NCBI GenBank assembly: GCA_018268715.1
Contig: JAFDVZ010000005.1
Location: 186,001 to 250,000 of the forward strand
Source of the DNA: Acidobacteriota bacterium
GTDB taxonomy: Bacteria > Acidobacteriota > Terriglobia > Bryobacterales > Bryobacteraceae
Length of the DNA stretch: 64,000 bases
Direction of reading: 5' to 3'
Position numbers and translations under genes: made by a program. The notes beneath the pieces are model-generated. The model saw only the letters and a list, made by a program, of their open reading frames with translations, was not told where the DNA came from and searched no databases. Within the stretch, counting starts at the first letter, position 1; each line of letters opens with the position of its first letter. This document shows, piece by piece, positions 61,802 through 64,000 of this stretch.

Positions 61802-63241
61802 TCAGCACACGCGCACGGTCTCGACGCCCACCAGCGCGCCCAATTTCTCGATCTTCCCCGCGATGTGTCCCACACCCGCCGCGCAATGGTGCGCCGGGCC
61901 CTGCGCGCTCCATTCATTGAGAAACCGGCGCGCCCCGATCGGGAAGCGGTACCGGCTGTTCGTATTCCCGATCTCGAGAATCGGCCCCGCCACGGATTCG
62001 CCCTGGGCCGCAACCAGCTTCAGTCGCCCGCCCGCCGCCTCCGCCACCGACAGCAGCGTCACCGGGCCGTGCTTCACCGACATCTCCACCGACAGCCCTC
62101 GCCCCACCTTGCCGTGATACACGCCCAGCGGCCGAACTTTCGTCTTGCCCTCGGCGATGGCCAGGTGTCCCGGCCCGTCATGCCCCATCAGCACGACGTC
62201 GTCGTTAAAGTCCATCGCGTAGTATTCGGTGAACGAGCCGCCCGCCCCGAACGCGTCCATGATCTTCATCGCCTGGACGTTCTTCAGTTCGAACTCGCCC
62301 GCTACGGGGACGCCGCGCGCCGTCAGCAGGCTCGTGCCAAGAATGATCGAGCTGATCGCGTCCTCATTGGCCGCATTGCCCGACCCCTCGTAGTAATAAG
62401 CGAGCGACCCCAGCCGATGCCGCTCCGCCATCCGGTCCAGCGCCACGGATGTGCGAGCCGCGCGCTCCAACTCCTCGGCAGCGCAATCCGGCTGCACGTC
62501 GAACGCCTCGCGGAAGTGCTCCACCCGCCGCCGGATCTCGTCCGCGGTCACCCCGCCGCGGAGCGCCGCCAGTTCGTCCACTTCCAGCACCTCGACATGG
62601 CCGCCGAAGGTCGCCAACTGGAGCGTCATATCGCTATAGACATCCAGCATTCCAGCGTAATAGCGCCCCATCACGCCCATCCGGTTGCGCTCCATTGTGT
62701 GCGCCACGCGGGCGGCGTCCAGCCATTCGCCGATCTCCGCCCACGTCTCGGGATCGCCATCGATCATCCCGGTCACCTGGAAGAACGGAATCCCGCACCG
62801 CCGGAACACGTTGGCGATCTCCGGCGCCGGACACGCCTGGCACCACGCCAGCCACTCCCCGGTCATCCGCCCGCGATCTCCCATGGCGTTGAACCGCGCG
62901 TAGTCGATAGCCCCGCCCGGCGCGAGATTCAGCACCACCACGGGAACCCGCGCCCTCCGCACCACCGGCAGCACGGTGGAGGAAAGCGCGTAGGTCGTCA
63001 CGTGCAGAAACAGCAGGTCGACGCACTCTCGCCGGAACGCCATCCCCGCCTCGGCGGCCTTTTCGGGGGAATCGATCATGCCCAGGTTCACCACCTCGAC
63101 TCCCGGCCGCTCCAACCGGCCCGCCACGCGCGCCGACGCCTCCCGCAGCCTCTGTTCCAGCCCCTCGAACTGCGGCCAGTAAGCGTCCAATCCAATCGAA
63201 AACAACCCAACCCGTAGCGGAGCCTCGGCGACGTATGTCAT
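61802..63241 (-). CDS. L-arabinose/L-fucose isomerase-like protein
   Basis: 479 residues from the ATG at 63241 (484 from the ATG at 63256). The opening LRVGLFSIGLDAYWPQFEGLEQRL and the segments VDLLFLHVTTYALSSTVLPVVRRARVPVVVLNL, NRMGVMGRYYAGMLDVYSDMTLQLATFGGHVEVLEVDEL and GEFELKNVQAMKIMDAFGAGGSFTEYYAMDFNDDVVLMGHDGP match AraA/FucI-type isomerases in layout, including a Glu in GEFE that would bind metal. The substrate is not evident. Such proteins interconvert an aldose and a ketose with Mn2+. It is convergent with the hybrid kinase and divergent from the next gene. Confidence 0.8.
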   Translation of the reverse strand: MTYVAEAPLRVGLFSIGLDAYWPQFEGLEQRLREASARVAGRLERPGVEVVNLGMIDSPEKAAEAGMAFRRECVDLLFLHVTTYALSSTVLPVVRRARVPVVVLNLAPGGAIDYARFNAMGDRGRMTGEWLAWCQACPAPEIANVFRRCGIPFFQVTGMIDGDPETWAEIGEWLDAARVAHTMERNRMGVMGRYYAGMLDVYSDMTLQLATFGGHVEVLEVDELAALRGGVTADEIRRRVEHFREAFDVQPDCAAEELERAARTSVALDRMAERHRLGSLAYYYEGSGNAANEDAISSIILGTSLLTARGVPVAGEFELKNVQAMKIMDAFGAGGSFTEYYAMDFNDDVVLMGHDGPGHLAIAEGKTKVRPLGVYHGKVGRGLSVEMSVKHGPVTLLSVAEAAGGRLKLVAAQGESVAGPILEIGNTNSRYRFPIGARRFLNEWSAQGPAHHCAAGVGHIAGKIEKLGALVGVETVRVC

Positions 63242-63316
63242 ATACGTCCCCAGCATATGGCGCCCACGACCCCAACGCGACCACGCCCGCCCTCAAAGTG
63301 CTAACCTGAGTAGGCT

Positions 63317-64000
63317 GTGGCGCCGAAACCGCCTTCACCACCACCGCTGCCGCCCGTCTCGGCCGAATTCCGCAACGTGGTCCATCTCGCCGACCCGAAG
63401 GCGGCCGCGCAGGAATCCACCTCGCGCCTGTTCCGCGCCGCCGACGGCAGAACCCGCCTCGACGCTGGCCAAAGCTCGGTCATCACCCTGCCGGCGCAAA
63501 AGCAGTCCATCGCGCTCGATCACGCGAAAAAAGAGGCTCGCATCATCCCGATGCCCGCCAACCCTCTCGCGCCCCCGCCTCCGCCAGCCATCCCCGGCAT
63601 GCCGACGCCGCCCAAACCGCCGCCTCCGCCCACCGTCCACGTCCAGGACCTCGGCAAGAAGATGATGGACGGCCACGAAGTGCTCGGCAAGAAGTACACC
63701 GTGCATCCGCCGCACGTCCAGATGCCGCACTTCCCCATGCCCCCTCTGCCGGAGGCCGCCCTGCCGAAACCGCCCGCCGCGCCGCACGCTCCCCAGCCGC
63801 CGCACGCCCCCCAGGCCGCTCAACTCGAAGCCGCCATCCCCGGCGCCCCGAAGCTGGCCGCTCCCAAACTGGACCTCCCGAAGGTCCCCGGCGTCGCCGC
63901 TCACGCGCCCCAGGCGCCGAAGCCCCCCGCCGTCCCGGCCATGCTTCCGCCGCCTCCTCCCTTGCCGCCGCCGTCCCCCGTGGTCACCGAAGTCTGGACC
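63317..64000 (+). CDS. Proline-rich protein, 3' end beyond the window
   Basis: At least 228 residues, cut by the window end. GTG at 63317 is the first start in the frame (a TAG lies two codons before). The N-terminus is Pro-rich, with no signal peptide. A segment QDLGKKMMDGHEVLGKKYTVHPP is followed by about 130 residues rich in Pro, Ala and Lys (KPPAAPHAPQPPHAPQ), and the last residues PVVTEVWT may start a C-terminal domain. The GHEVLGKKYT/PVVTEVW pattern occurs in lineage-specific Acidobacteriota proteins of unknown function. The upstream gene is divergent, leaving only about 75 bases for a promoter. Confidence 0.6.
   Translation, partial: MAPKPPSPPPLPPVSAEFRNVVHLADPKAAAQESTSRLFRAADGRTRLDAGQSSVITLPAQKQSIALDHAKKEARIIPMPANPLAPPPPPAIPGMPTPPKPPPPPTVHVQDLGKKMMDGHEVLGKKYTVHPPHVQMPHFPMPPLPEAALPKPPAAPHAPQPPHAPQAAQLEAAIPGAPKLAAPKLDLPKVPGVAAHAPQAPKPPAVPAMLPPPPPLPPPSPVVTEVWT

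Overview
The window is high-GC DNA from an Acidobacteriota genome, most probably the Bryobacterales/Solibacter branch. The strongest taxonomic signs are a protein ending in the Solibacter-type C-terminal domain after NHL-like repeats (49910-53209), two large Oar-like TonB-dependent receptors with an N-terminal carboxypeptidase-regulatory-like domain, a sedolisin protease with tandem BACON repeats, a DUF3500 protein, a PadR regulator paired with a small membrane protein, and many secreted proteins of sugar metabolism. The assignment is inferred from gene content; no search was run.

Layout. 208-9858: a molybdopterin-binding-like protein, a LacI regulator, an oligopeptide-type ABC importer (two permeases, binding protein, one ATPase), a secreted beta-propeller protein, a DUF3500 protein and a nucleoside hydrolase. 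9882-11435: a retron, made of a Mx162-like reverse transcriptase and, directly upstream on the same strand, a segment with the expected features of its msr-msd RNA. 11458-12838: a small membrane protein, a Skp/OmpH chaperone and GroES. 13062-18923: sedolisin and GlgX-type debranching enzyme. 18943-19965: PadR with a clear promoter/operator and its partner membrane protein. 19940-28103: aldo-keto reductase, tandem ThuA protein, tagaturonate epimerase, S9 peptidase and an enolase-superfamily dehydratase, which look like a sugar-acid utilisation region. 28157-36821: a TonB receptor, then a compact gene group (two response regulators, outer-membrane barrel, cupredoxin, histidine kinase, heme-binding protein). 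36846-49259 (mostly minus strand): caspase-fold-like protein, CtpA protease, second TonB receptor with a small Cys-containing protein, DUF2203, two VWA/BatA membrane proteins, SDR and O-antigen ligase. 49334-53978: SixA phosphatase, NHL protein, tmRNA (ssrA) and a GIY-YIG protein abutting the tmRNA 3' end. 54527-61790: a signalling group of a multi-PAS histidine kinase, a single-domain response regulator and a hybrid kinase with three receivers. 61802-64000: a sugar-isomerase-like protein and the start of a proline-rich protein cut by the window edge.

The most notable element is the retron. Besides the RT motifs, the 163 bases before the RT contain a1/a2 inverted repeats, a candidate branching G immediately after a1, an msr-like hairpin, a long msd-like hairpin and an extended -10 promoter whose predicted start coincides with a1. 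No separate effector gene is obvious. Other points worth checking are the tmRNA with a leader inverted repeat and a GIY-YIG element at its 3' end, the autoregulatory-looking PadR operator, the ABC ATPase with an altered signature motif, and the copper/heme two-component group. Most other genes look like ordinary chromosomal genes of this lineage. I saw no CRISPR array, no insertion sequence with a transposase, and no tRNA gene.
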